Under the pieces are notes generated by a model that worked only from the letters and a program-made list of their open reading frames with translations, had not been told where the DNA came from and did not search any database. DNA of 64,000 nucleotides from an uncultured Roseiflexaceae bacterium (GTDB lineage: Bacteria > Chloroflexota > Chloroflexia > Chloroflexales > Roseiflexaceae). Location: assembly GCA_937988885.1 (NCBI GenBank), contig CALKHR010000029.1:33544-97543 (forward strand), read 5' to 3'. Positions 27,132 to 38,110 of the stretch are shown here, piece by piece (position 1 is the first letter of the stretch; the number at the start of each line of letters is the position of its first letter). Position numbers and translations under genes: made by a program.

Positions 27132-28766
27132 CTACGTGATCGGCACCCGCAACTCAACCGTCGTGCCCTCGCCCTCCGCCGAGCGAATCCGGCACTCACC
27201 ATTGATCAACTGAGCACGTTCACGCATATTCAACAAACCAAGCGAACCGCGCATGCTATAGCCCGACTCGACCGCAGCCAAATTAAACCCACGGCCCCGA
27301 TCACGCACACTCGCCACCAACTGGCCTTCCTCGGGGTACAGATAAATCACCACCTCAGAAGCCTGTGCATGCTTACGAGCATTATTCACAGCCTCCTGGA
27401 TAATAATAAAAATCGCACCCTCAACCTCGACAGGCAAGCGTGGGATCGACGTTGGAGCCTCCAAGCGCAACCGCATCGAGCCCGTCGGGTCGCGGAAACG
27501 GCTCACATACTGCTGCAAGGTCGCCAACAACCCCTGAGTCTCCAACCCCAGCGGGCGCAACTCAAACAGCAACGTGCGGATATCGTAGGCCGTCTTTTGC
27601 ACCAACTCCGAGAGGACATCAAGCTCACTCTCGACCCGCTCGGGCATCGCCCGCAGCAAACGCTTCACAAACTCAATGTTCATCGCGATCGCAGCCACAC
27701 TTTGGGTCGGCCCATCGTGCAGATCGCGAGCGATCGCAGCGCGCACCTCGGCCTCCTTGGCCAACAGCTTATCGCGCTCCTCCTTCAAGCTACGCACCAA
27801 GCGAGCATTCTCAACCGCAACCGCAGCCTGATTTGCCAGCGTCGTCAACAACTGCAAATCCTGCTCGGTAAACGGCTCGCCGGTCTGCTTATTGATAACC
27901 TGCATCACACCCACCACCCGATCGCCACGCCGCATCGGCGCGCACAAAATCGAGCGGGTCACAAAATCCATATCGCGGGCCACACCATCGAACCAGCGCG
28001 GATCTTGCTCAACATCATTCACAATCTGGCCGATGCCATTGGTCAGCACCCACCCAGCAATGCCGCGATCCGTAGGAATTTGGAAGACCCGGCGCTCACC
28101 AGTATGAGGATCGGTCGTCTCCAGCACCAACTCCTGCGTCGACTCATCGAAAATCATGATCGAGCAACGCTCGGCACCGATCACCAAAGGCACGCGGTGC
28201 TTAATATCCTCAAGCAGACTCGGAAGATCGAGGTTCGTCGCCAGCGCTTGGCCAACCTCGTACAGCAAATGCAACTCACGAAGATCTTGCTCCGCGTGGC
28301 GCAACATCGCCAACTTATCGGCCTCACCACCGATAGCGCGCACCAACAACATCACAATATCTTCGAGCGGCGCCGTAGCATCCGAGCGCTGTTCACCCTC
28401 GCGTACTACCAAATGGAGTAAACCCACCGTCTGCATTCCACTCTGCAGCGGCAGCTCCATAATCTCGCGGTCATCATCAAGGGCATAATAGCCGATCGCA
28501 GGCTCACTCCCCTCCTCGCGGCGCGTAAACCCCTCACGCGCCTCAGCGATCAAGCGAATCGCCTCGCGATCTAAATGGCCATGTTCGAGCATGATCAATT
28601 CATTCGTAGGAGCTTGATACAGCAACATACCGCCCAACGCTGGCCAAAACGCAACCAAACGTTCAAGCGAAGAGGCTAACAAGCCACGGACATCGTGATG
28701 TCCTCCTGCGATCAATAATTGACCAAGCGTTTGCAAGTGACGTTGGTTGGAAATCAGCGATGGCAT
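27132..28766 (-). CDS. GAF-domain sensor histidine kinase (NarL/LiaS type, HisKA_3)
   Basis: The 544-residue cytoplasmic kinase begins at ATG 28766 with GAGG six bases upstream. An N-terminal GAF-like region (about 1-150) and a clear second GAF domain (about 155-325) precede a HisKA_3 dimerisation helix with the phospho-acceptor in ARDLHDGPTQ (about residue 348) and a HATPase_c domain (IIQEAVNNARKHAQ near 460, VRDRGRGF near 490, GLLNMRERA near 515). There are no membrane segments, so it senses a cytoplasmic or redox cue. No response regulator is adjacent; an unlinked NarL-type regulator is expected. Confidence 0.93.
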   Translation of the reverse strand: MPSLISNQRHLQTLGQLLIAGGHHDVRGLLASSLERLVAFWPALGGMLLYQAPTNELIMLEHGHLDREAIRLIAEAREGFTRREEGSEPAIGYYALDDDREIMELPLQSGMQTVGLLHLVVREGEQRSDATAPLEDIVMLLVRAIGGEADKLAMLRHAEQDLRELHLLYEVGQALATNLDLPSLLEDIKHRVPLVIGAERCSIMIFDESTQELVLETTDPHTGERRVFQIPTDRGIAGWVLTNGIGQIVNDVEQDPRWFDGVARDMDFVTRSILCAPMRRGDRVVGVMQVINKQTGEPFTEQDLQLLTTLANQAAVAVENARLVRSLKEERDKLLAKEAEVRAAIARDLHDGPTQSVAAIAMNIEFVKRLLRAMPERVESELDVLSELVQKTAYDIRTLLFELRPLGLETQGLLATLQQYVSRFRDPTGSMRLRLEAPTSIPRLPVEVEGAIFIIIQEAVNNARKHAQASEVVIYLYPEEGQLVASVRDRGRGFNLAAVESGYSMRGSLGLLNMRERAQLINGECRIRSAEGEGTTVELRVPIT

Positions 28767-28881
28767 CGTAACCTCATCATAAATAATGAACGCTCTACCC
28801 GATGATTGACCACTGAATCGCCAAACGAACACACCAGAAGCAGTGCCATTGATGACCCAAGAGTATCGATAAAAATACCAG

Positions 28882-28910
28882 AGTATAAGACTCTACCGCA
28901 TCCTAGAACA
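28882..28910 (-). promoter_or_regulatory. Possible promoter of the histidine kinase gene
   Basis: TATACT (28882-28887, minus strand) with a poor -35 (TGTTCT at 28905-28910) 17 bases away, in the AT-rich 28767-29041 gap shared with the divergent rpsA promoter. Confidence 0.35.
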
Positions 28911-28947
28911 GATGTCAACGTCCAAAAGGACTAGGAGGTATGTACTC

Positions 28948-28976
28948 TTGCGTTTTGTGATCGAACACCGTATAAT
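28948..28976 (+). promoter_or_regulatory. Sigma-70 promoter of the ribosomal protein S1 gene
   Basis: TTGCGT (28948-28953), 17-base spacer, perfect TATAAT (28971-28976). The expected leader is about 60 bases. Confidence 0.75.
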
Positions 28977-29041
28977 ACCTCAAAGCCCTATCTCTCTTAT
29001 AGGGGCACGCATCCATCCGCTGGCTATTTCAAGGAAAGCGC

Positions 29042-30277
29042 ATGGAAAAGCAACTACCAACACCTACGGCTGCCGATAAAGATGCCGAGGAAACCACAAC
29101 AACAAATGGTATCTCCGACGATCTGGCTGCGCAAGAAGCCGAAGATCGTGCGCTCATGGAGCAATTCCTTATCAACCCCGCACACGATTACCGGAACCTC
29201 CAATACGGCGATACCGTTGATGGCGTCATCATGCGTGTCGACAAGGACGAGCTCCTTGTAGACATCGGCTCGAAATCCGAAGGAGTCGTGCCGACACGCG
29301 AAATGCAATCGCTCTCTGCCGAAGACCGCGCAGCGCTCAAGCCAGGCGATACACTGCTTGTGTTTGTGGTGCAAGCCGAAGACAAAGAAGGTCGCGCAGT
29401 GCTCTCGGTAGATAAGGCGCGCCAAGAAAAGAGTTGGCGGCGCCTGCAACAGAGCTTTGACAGCGGCGAAGTCATCGAAGCCAAAGTCACCAACTATAAT
29501 AAAGGTGGTTTGCTTGTTAATCTCGATGGAGTACGAGGCTTTGTGCCAGCCTCGCAAGTCAGCGGGATTAGCCGTGGCCCTGAAACGCAAAAGCAATCCG
29601 ACATGGCCAAAATGGTCGGTACTTCACTCCCGCTGAAGGTGATTGAAATCAACCGAAATCGTAATCGGTTGATTCTATCCGAGCGGCAGGCTGTCCAAGA
29701 AGCACGCGAAGGCCGGAAGGACGAACTGCTCTCAGCCCTTAAAGAAGGCGATATCCACACAGGCCGTGTCACATCGGTCTGCGACTTCGGTGCATTCGTG
29801 GATATCGGCGGTGCCGATGGGCTTGTGCATCTTTCTGAAATCTCTTGGAGTCGCGTCAAACACCCGAGTGAAGTACTCAAACCCGGCGATACGGTACAAG
29901 TGTATATTCTCAGCGTCGATAACGAACGCAAACGTATCGCGCTGTCCATAAAACGAACACAAAATGAACCCTGGACGACTGTCAGCGAACGGTATCAACT
30001 TGGCCAAATCGTCACCGGGACGATCACCCAGTTAGCGTCGTTTGGCGCGTTTGCACGGATCGAAGACGGGATTGAGGGCCTGATACACGTTTCGGAGATG
30101 GGCGATGGCCGCGCCCAGCATCCACGCGAAGTAGTCCAGGAAGGCCAAGAGATCCAGGCGCGCATCATACGTATCGATCCTCAGCGCAAACGAATGGGGT
30201 TGAGCATGCGCCAAGCCTCTGAGGATGCGACGCCGACACCGACCGACGACACATCCGAAAGCCCGGAGGAAGCGTAG
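29042..30277 (+). CDS. rpsA: 30S ribosomal protein S1-like, four S1 domains
   Basis: The 411-residue protein has four S1/OB RNA-binding domains beginning near residues 55, 142, 235 and 320. The third (GRVTSVCDFGAFVDIGG, then LVHLSEIS) and fourth (GTITQLASFGAFARI, then LIHVSEM) are the best conserved. S1 helps mRNA bind the 30S subunit. Four domains, not six, is usual in Gram-positive-like and Chloroflexota lineages. Acidic tails sit at both ends. AAGGAAAG precedes the ATG. It is followed 100 bases later by clpC on the same strand. Confidence 0.93.
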   Translation: MEKQLPTPTAADKDAEETTTTNGISDDLAAQEAEDRALMEQFLINPAHDYRNLQYGDTVDGVIMRVDKDELLVDIGSKSEGVVPTREMQSLSAEDRAALKPGDTLLVFVVQAEDKEGRAVLSVDKARQEKSWRRLQQSFDSGEVIEAKVTNYNKGGLLVNLDGVRGFVPASQVSGISRGPETQKQSDMAKMVGTSLPLKVIEINRNRNRLILSERQAVQEAREGRKDELLSALKEGDIHTGRVTSVCDFGAFVDIGGADGLVHLSEISWSRVKHPSEVLKPGDTVQVYILSVDNERKRIALSIKRTQNEPWTTVSERYQLGQIVTGTITQLASFGAFARIEDGIEGLIHVSEMGDGRAQHPREVVQEGQEIQARIIRIDPQRKRMGLSMRQASEDATPTPTDDTSESPEEA

Positions 30278-30380
30278 ATCCTAAGCATAGAGCGCGCGAT
30301 TGCGCATCCTAAACATACCAGGCTTCACATCGAGCGCCGCAATGCAACTAGGCCTCAGATAGAAGAAGTGGAGAACAGTC

Positions 30381-32912
<2,532 letters not shown>

Positions 32913-32943
32913 TTCCTCCAAACATTCTACGAAGTCAGTACAG

Positions 32944-32966
32944 AACCTGCTCTAACTGAGCAGGTT
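32944..32966 (+). terminator. Intrinsic terminator after clpC
   Basis: AACCTGCTC (32944-32952) and GAGCAGGTT (32958-32966) form a perfect 9-bp stem with a 5-base loop, followed by TTGTGCTG. Confidence 0.75.
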
Positions 32967-33026
32967 TTGTGCTGTATTGATATGCAATTGATCCCACACG
33001 ATAATCCAGAGTAGCCAGTAGGGGCA

Positions 33027-33035
33027 TGGTATAAT
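33027..33035 (+). promoter_or_regulatory. Extended -10 promoter of radA
   Basis: TGG followed by perfect TATAAT (33030-33035), about 75 bases before the TTG start of radA. Confidence 0.55.
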
Positions 33036-33110
33036 GGAGCGAATTTATCATTCCAGCCACGCACCTCTGTTATTCTGCATTAATCAGCGCTTGTATTCAA
33101 AGGCTTTATT

Positions 33111-34526
33111 TTGGCTAAAACACGTACCATTTTTATATGTCAACAATGTGGCTCACAACAGACCCGCTGGATGGGTAAATGCCCCGACTGCGGCACTTGG
33201 GATAGTTTGGTCGAGCAGATCGAACGCAAAGAGAGCTCCGGACGCAGCCGCAGTGTGAGTCCAGTCCAAGGGCTCAATCGGCCCGTGCCGCTGCGCGAGA
33301 TCGATAGCGGCGGTTTTGCGCGTCTGCCCGTGCTCGGCGAGGAGTTCGCTCGTGTGCTGGGTGGCGGGTTAGTGCCAGGCTCTGTGGTGCTGATCGGCGG
33401 TGACCCGGGCATCGGCAAGAGCACGCTGCTCACCGATGTGGCGGCGCGTTTCGCCGATGAGGTGGGCACGGCGCTCTACGTCTCGGCAGAGGAATCGGTC
33501 CAGCAGATCAAACTGCGGGCCACACGAATGGGCCTCGATCCCGAGAAGTTGCTGGTCTATTCCGAGACGAATCTCGATTTGATCTTAGAGCAGATCACGC
33601 ATATTCAGCCGAGATTGGTGATCATCGACTCGATTCAGACGGTGTATTTGGACGAGTTGACATCGGCGGCGGGTAGTGTGAGCCAGGTACGTGAGGGCGC
33701 GTTACGTCTGTTGCGCGTGGCGAAGGAGAACGGCATCCCGATCTTCTTGGTCGGGCACGTGACGAAAGAGGGTGCGATCGCTGGGCCGCGTGTCCTCGAA
33801 CATATCGTCGATGCAGTGCTGTATCTCGAAGGTGATCGGTTCCACCAGTATCGGCTGCTGCGCGGCGTCAAGAATCGCTTTGGCTCCACCGATGAGGTGG
33901 GCGTGTTTGAGATGACACAGCGCGGTATGGCCGAGGTGACCAACCCTTCGCAAGTGTTCTTGGCCGAGCGTAGCATTGGTACACCTGGATCGGCGGTGGC
34001 GGTAACGATGGAGGGTACGCGCCCCATTTTGGTGGAGGTTCAGGCGCTCACGGCTAATACGGCTAGCAACCAGCCTCGTCGCACGGCAAACGGCTTCGAT
34101 ATGAACCGCTTGCTGATGTTGGTGGCAGTGTTGAGCAAGCGCGTGGGGTTGCCGCTCTTCAATCAAGATATTTATGTCAACATTGTTGGTGGGCTACGAA
34201 TCAGTGAGCCAGCTGCCGATTTAGCGGTGGCGTTGGCTATCGCATCATCGTACCGCAACCAACGCGTTCCCGCAGAAGTCGTGTTGGTGGGTGAGATCGG
34301 CCTTTCGGGGGAGTTGCGTAGTGTCAGTCAACTCGACCGCCGTTTGGGTGAGGCTGCGAAACTTGGCTTTCGACGGTCGTTGTACCCTAGCCCTTCGGCG
34401 ATGCCCAAAGTTGAGGGTTTGGAAGTCGCTGCAGTGCGCTCGGTAGCCGAGGCTGTTGATATGGTGCTAGGGCCGCGAGACCGACGATCATCTCACAATG
34501 TTGTAGAGAATGAGGACGAAAGCTAG
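33111..34526 (+). CDS. radA: DNA repair protein RadA
   Basis: RadA is a RecA-like helicase that drives branch migration. The 471-residue protein has the N-terminal zinc finger (C10, C13, C24, C27), Walker A GGDPGIGKST near residue 100, the RadA-specific KNRFGSTDE near residue 258, and the C-terminal Lon-like domain (NIVGGLRISEPAADLAVALAI). The start is a TTG with AAAGG seven bases upstream; no ATG fits, since the zinc finger begins at codon 10. It is followed by the PIN/TRAM protein gene; disA, often found between them in Firmicutes, is missing. Confidence 0.95.
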   Translation: MAKTRTIFICQQCGSQQTRWMGKCPDCGTWDSLVEQIERKESSGRSRSVSPVQGLNRPVPLREIDSGGFARLPVLGEEFARVLGGGLVPGSVVLIGGDPGIGKSTLLTDVAARFADEVGTALYVSAEESVQQIKLRATRMGLDPEKLLVYSETNLDLILEQITHIQPRLVIIDSIQTVYLDELTSAAGSVSQVREGALRLLRVAKENGIPIFLVGHVTKEGAIAGPRVLEHIVDAVLYLEGDRFHQYRLLRGVKNRFGSTDEVGVFEMTQRGMAEVTNPSQVFLAERSIGTPGSAVAVTMEGTRPILVEVQALTANTASNQPRRTANGFDMNRLLMLVAVLSKRVGLPLFNQDIYVNIVGGLRISEPAADLAVALAIASSYRNQRVPAEVVLVGEIGLSGELRSVSQLDRRLGEAAKLGFRRSLYPSPSAMPKVEGLEVAAVRSVAEAVDMVLGPRDRRSSHNVVENEDES

Positions 34527-34614
34527 ACGATCGAGAGGGGTAGCGAAACGCTCGTGTAGATTCAACCTGTATGTGAACGCTTTTTCCTTTCGATGGTCGG
34601 TATTGAGATGATGT

Positions 34615-35694
34615 ATGAAGATTAGTTTCAATTTTATTATTCGTGTGCTTGGGATGGGAGCACTAGCGTATGTTGGCAATTACTTAGGTACGGTGCTCTC
34701 GGGAAATCCACCAACGCAGAGTGAAATTCAGGCGACGCAATTGTTGACGCTAGCTGGCGCCGGCTTAGGTTTGCTCGCCTCGCCATATTTAATCTTGGTG
34801 CCTCTCTCCAAGGTTTGGCACTATATCAAAAGCATCTCGATTAGCGAGTTGATCGCAGTTGTGTTTGGCGCGCTGTTGGGCACCGTGTTTGCGACACTGA
34901 TTACAGTGCCTCTCTCGCAATTGCCCCCGCCATTCGGTCAATTTCTGCCCATCACTGTGGCAATTTTATTGGCGTATTTAGGTGCGCTAATCTTCGCAAA
35001 GCGTAAAAAAGAGATCGGCGATTTGTTGCGCTCATCGCGACGCTCGCCGTTTGTCGTTCCGCAACCATTGATCGAATCGCTAACACAGCAGCCACACCGT
35101 TATATTCTCGATACTTCAACTATTATCGACGGGCGTATTGCGATGGTGAGCCAAACTGGCTTTTTGGATGGCGAGTTGCTGGTGCCAAAATTCGTGCTGA
35201 ACGAACTGCAGATGTTGGCCGATTCGGCGGATGAGCAACGACGCAGCAGAGGACGCCGTGGCCTCGAAATCCTCAATACGATGCAGCAAGAAGGCAATAT
35301 GTCGGTTGAAGTTATCGATGTTGAAGTGAATGGTGTTCAGCAGGTCGATGATAAATTGGTGGTGTTGGCGCGCCAATACCATAGTCCGATCATCACGAAC
35401 GATTACAACCTTGGGCGAGTGGCGGGCTTGCAGGGTGTCAAGGTGCTCAACTTGAATCAGCTTGCCGATGCTGTGCGTCCTCCTGTTTTGCCCGGGCAAG
35501 ATATCCACATTACCATTCGGGATGTGGGCCGCGAGCGCGAGCAGGGTATTTCGTTCCTCGATGATGGGACCATGATTGTGGTAGAGGATGCCCGCAAGTT
35601 GGTGGGCCAAACGGTTTCGGCTACGGTGACACGCGTGTATCAGACGCAAACCGGACGCATTGTGTTCGCACATTTGAACAGCAATGGCCGTTAA
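34615..35694 (+). CDS. PIN and TRAM domain membrane protein (YacL-like)
   Basis: The 359-residue protein has four N-terminal membrane helices (residues 5-140). A PIN nuclease domain follows with its acidic residues in ILDTSTIIDGR (near 164), FVLNELQ, QVDDKLV and ITNDYNL, and a C-terminal TRAM RNA-binding domain (GQDIHITIRDVGREREQG, then VEDARKLVGQTV). The four acidic PIN positions are intact, so RNase activity is likely. YacL-type proteins occur beside radA in many bacteria, as here. The ribosome binding site is weak (GAG seven bases before the ATG). Confidence 0.9.
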   Translation: MKISFNFIIRVLGMGALAYVGNYLGTVLSGNPPTQSEIQATQLLTLAGAGLGLLASPYLILVPLSKVWHYIKSISISELIAVVFGALLGTVFATLITVPLSQLPPPFGQFLPITVAILLAYLGALIFAKRKKEIGDLLRSSRRSPFVVPQPLIESLTQQPHRYILDTSTIIDGRIAMVSQTGFLDGELLVPKFVLNELQMLADSADEQRRSRGRRGLEILNTMQQEGNMSVEVIDVEVNGVQQVDDKLVVLARQYHSPIITNDYNLGRVAGLQGVKVLNLNQLADAVRPPVLPGQDIHITIRDVGREREQGISFLDDGTMIVVEDARKLVGQTVSATVTRVYQTQTGRIVFAHLNSNGR

Positions 35695-35736
35695 ATCGTT
35701 CACCATTGGCACGGGTGTTGATAGAAATTGTAGGCG

Positions 35737-36201
35737 ATGCGAGCTGTTGTTCAACGTGTGAGTGAAGCGTCGGTGACGGTCGATGCACAGGTTATCGGGC
35801 AGATCGGACTCGGGATGCTCGTTTTGTTAGGGGTCGGTTCCACCGATGAAGCTGCCGATGCCGAGTTGCTCGCCGAGAAGATCGCTTATCTGCGTATCTT
35901 CCCCGACGAGCAAGGGCGTTTTAATCGTTCGTTATTGGATGTGCAGGGTGCGGTGTTGCTCGTTTCACAATTCACGCTGTATGCCGATACACGCCGTGGC
36001 CGCCGACCAAGCTTCTCCGATGCGGCGCCTCCCGAGCTGGCAGCCCCGTTGGTCGATACGTGTGCTGAGGCGCTGCGCAAGCTCGGCGTGAAGGTGGAGA
36101 CAGGCAGGTTCGGCGCGCATATGCATGTGTCGCTCACGAACGATGGGCCAGTGACTATCCTGCTCGATAGCGAGACGTTTCGTGCACCGCGCCGCGGCTG
36201 A
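35737..36201 (+). CDS. dtd: D-aminoacyl-tRNA deacylase
   Basis: Dtd hydrolyses D-aminoacyl-tRNAs. The 154-residue protein opens with MRAVVQRVSEASVTV and has the two cross-subunit motifs SQFTLYADT near residue 79 and NDGPVTI near residue 137; the family's Gly-cisPro motif is GP in the latter. The length is normal for the family. It is 42 bases downstream of the PIN/TRAM gene and may share its transcript. Confidence 0.95.
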   Translation: MRAVVQRVSEASVTVDAQVIGQIGLGMLVLLGVGSTDEAADAELLAEKIAYLRIFPDEQGRFNRSLLDVQGAVLLVSQFTLYADTRRGRRPSFSDAAPPELAAPLVDTCAEALRKLGVKVETGRFGAHMHVSLTNDGPVTILLDSETFRAPRRG

Positions 36202-36235
36202 TGCACCAACAGACGCGCCACGCGAGGTGAGGAGT

Positions 36236-36481
36236 ATGGACGTATCCGAACGACAGGCTGCATTACAACGCTTAGCAGAGAGTATCTCGCGGAGACGTTT
36301 GTCGATGCCCGCTCGCATCCTGCTCGACGTGATCGAGCCGTTAGGCTTTCTCGCGAGTCAGGTCATGCTTTTTATGCATCCATTCACACCGTTTCAGCGC
36401 TGGCGAATGTATGTAAGTGCGCTCGAAGATGAGCAAAGTTGGAAAGTATTACAAAAACTAGTAGATCAGCGCGATAGTTGA
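36236..36481 (+). CDS. Small hypothetical protein, 81 residues
   Basis: ATG at 36236 has a strong GAGGTGAGGAG ribosome binding site; the in-frame extension upstream only overlaps dtd. The basic N-terminal helix (RQAALQRLAESISRRRLS) is followed by a hydrophobic stretch, ILLDVIEPLGFLASQVMLF, that could be a membrane or amphipathic helix, then a charged helix ending LVDQRDS. I do not recognise it. The -35 box of the next operon overlaps its stop codon, so it belongs with dtd and not with the following cluster. Confidence 0.65.
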   Translation: MDVSERQAALQRLAESISRRRLSMPARILLDVIEPLGFLASQVMLFMHPFTPFQRWRMYVSALEDEQSWKVLQKLVDQRDS

Positions 36482-36506
36482 CAAACGATTCCTTTTACGG
36501 TACACT
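36478..36506 (+). promoter_or_regulatory. Sigma-70 promoter of the PxWL/MutL-type operon
   Basis: Perfect TTGACA (36478-36483), 17-base spacer, TACACT (36501-36506). The expected start is about 44 bases before the GTG at 36557, so it marks the 5' border of the five-gene operon. Confidence 0.7.
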
Positions 36507-36556
36507 CAAAACGGTTGTGTGGCCTGCATCTGTAAAGAATTGTGCTGAGGCCCAGT

Positions 36557-37330
36557 GTGTCATTACCCTCTGAAACACTTTTCCTTCTCGTATTGGTTCT
36601 TGCCGTCATCGGCCTGACCCTCTGGCATCATGCTCGCGTGTTGGCAGGAAGAAACCCGTTCACCCTACGCCCATTACCTGGTCTTGATCTGATGCGGCGT
36701 GCGTTGGCGCGCGGCGCAGAGACAGGGCGTGCGATCCACCTGTCGCCGGGCAGCGGCGCGGTCGGGGGCAGGGCCAGCACCGCAGAAACGGTAGCAGGCT
36801 TGCTCGTTGCGGAGCGAGTGGCGGCAGAGGCTGCGCTGAACGGCGCACCGATTTTGGTAAGTAGTGGCGATGCCGTGGCGCATCTTGCGCTGCGTGGCTC
36901 ACTGCGCCAATCGTATCAGCGCGCTGGGCTGGGCCAGGATTACGATCCTGTGAACGTTCAGATGCTTGCACACCAAGACCCAATGGCGTATGCTTCAGGT
37001 GTAACAACCCTGTATGGCCGCCAGAAGCTTGAAGTGAGCCAGTTCAACGGTAGTTTTGGTCAAGAGTTTCTGTTGGCAGGCGAAGTTGGCGCCCAGCGTG
37101 ACGTGCCACAAATTGCTGGAGCCACCACCACTACAGCATTGCCGTTGGTGTATCTCACAGCCGATGGTGTATTGGTTGGCGAGGAAATTTACGCAGCAGA
37201 AGCCTATCTGGCTCGTACCACCGCTCCACAGGCTCGGTTGCTGACGCAAGATGCCATGCGAACAGCTGTCATTCTTGTCATTCTCATCCTGCTGATCCTC
37301 GCTCTGTTCGGTTGGACACTACCGATATAA
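36557..37330 (+). CDS. Membrane protein, DUF6754-like, first gene of PxWL operon
   Basis: GTG at 36557 has TGAGG six bases upstream and gives 257 residues; a GTG at 36542 lacks a site. One helix sits at each end (residues 6-24 and about 234-254). Between them is a conserved-looking soluble region: STAETVAGLLVAERVA, APILVSSGDAVAHL, YASGVTTLYGRQK, and LAGEVGAQRD. This resembles DUF6754, a domain of unknown function; the name is from memory and should be treated as tentative. The soluble part probably faces the cytoplasm or periplasm between two anchors. It opens an operon with three more membrane-associated proteins and a MutL-type protein. Confidence 0.72.
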   Translation: MSLPSETLFLLVLVLAVIGLTLWHHARVLAGRNPFTLRPLPGLDLMRRALARGAETGRAIHLSPGSGAVGGRASTAETVAGLLVAERVAAEAALNGAPILVSSGDAVAHLALRGSLRQSYQRAGLGQDYDPVNVQMLAHQDPMAYASGVTTLYGRQKLEVSQFNGSFGQEFLLAGEVGAQRDVPQIAGATTTTALPLVYLTADGVLVGEEIYAAEAYLARTTAPQARLLTQDAMRTAVILVILILLILALFGWTLPI

Positions 37331-37384
37331 AGGCTTGTGGCTTGAGCGTCGTCTTGTTGATGCGATGCCCGCCAAAGGATAGTC

Positions 37385-38053
37385 ATGTCGTTCTTGCATG
37401 ATCCGAAGCGGCTGATTGCAACGTTAATCGCAGGTGCTACTGGGCTGCTTGTTCTAATTGATTTCGCTGGCCCTGTGGGCACAATTAGTGCAGTTGCACA
37501 GTTGTTGGTGAATTGGGCCGCGCTTGTCACAGCGCTTGCGCTGTTAGTGGGCCTGTTAAATGTCGTTCTGAGCCATATCCGGCGCGTTATGCGCCGCAAC
37601 GCCGATTGGGGATATAGCGTGGTGCTGCTCGGCGCCATGCTCGCCGTGATTGTGAGCGGCACGCTGATCGGCTTTGTGCCCGGCGGCTATGTGCTCTACC
37701 CGACAGTTTTGGCCGAACAACCAGTACGCGACCTGTTCCGCGCATTTTACCAACCGCTAGCTGCGTCGTTCTTGGCGCTGCTGGCGTTTTTTGGTCTGAG
37801 TGCTGCGCTCCGGGCGCTACGCCGCCGAACCACCGATAGTTTGGTGATCTTGGTGGTTGCGATGATTGTCCTTGTCGTCGCGGCATTGCCCCAACTCGCC
37901 GCACTACCGTACTTGAACGATACTGTGAACTGGATGGCGGATTTCGTGGCGCTGGCGAGCGCACGCGGTCTGCTCATCGGCGCCGCGCTCGGCGCTCTAG
38001 TTGCTGGGATTCGTGTCTTGCTAGGCTTTGACCAGCCATACCTTGACCGATAA
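37385..38053 (+). CDS. Polytopic membrane protein of unknown function
   Basis: The 222-residue protein has about six membrane helices: roughly 10-30, 35-65, 78-100, 120-143, 150-172 and 195-212. A short Arg-rich loop (HIRRVMRRNADW) lies between helices 2 and 3, and another (ALRRRTTD) before helix 5, both probably cytoplasmic. The C-terminus is GFDQPYLDR. I recognise no family. It is the second gene of the PxWL operon, 54 bases after the first. Confidence 0.75.
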   Translation: MSFLHDPKRLIATLIAGATGLLVLIDFAGPVGTISAVAQLLVNWAALVTALALLVGLLNVVLSHIRRVMRRNADWGYSVVLLGAMLAVIVSGTLIGFVPGGYVLYPTVLAEQPVRDLFRAFYQPLAASFLALLAFFGLSAALRALRRRTTDSLVILVVAMIVLVVAALPQLAALPYLNDTVNWMADFVALASARGLLIGAALGALVAGIRVLLGFDQPYLDR

Positions 38054-38110
38054 CGCACATGTAACCGTTCGATTATCGATCGAGCTCTTACAAGTTTGGG
38101 AGAGTAAGCG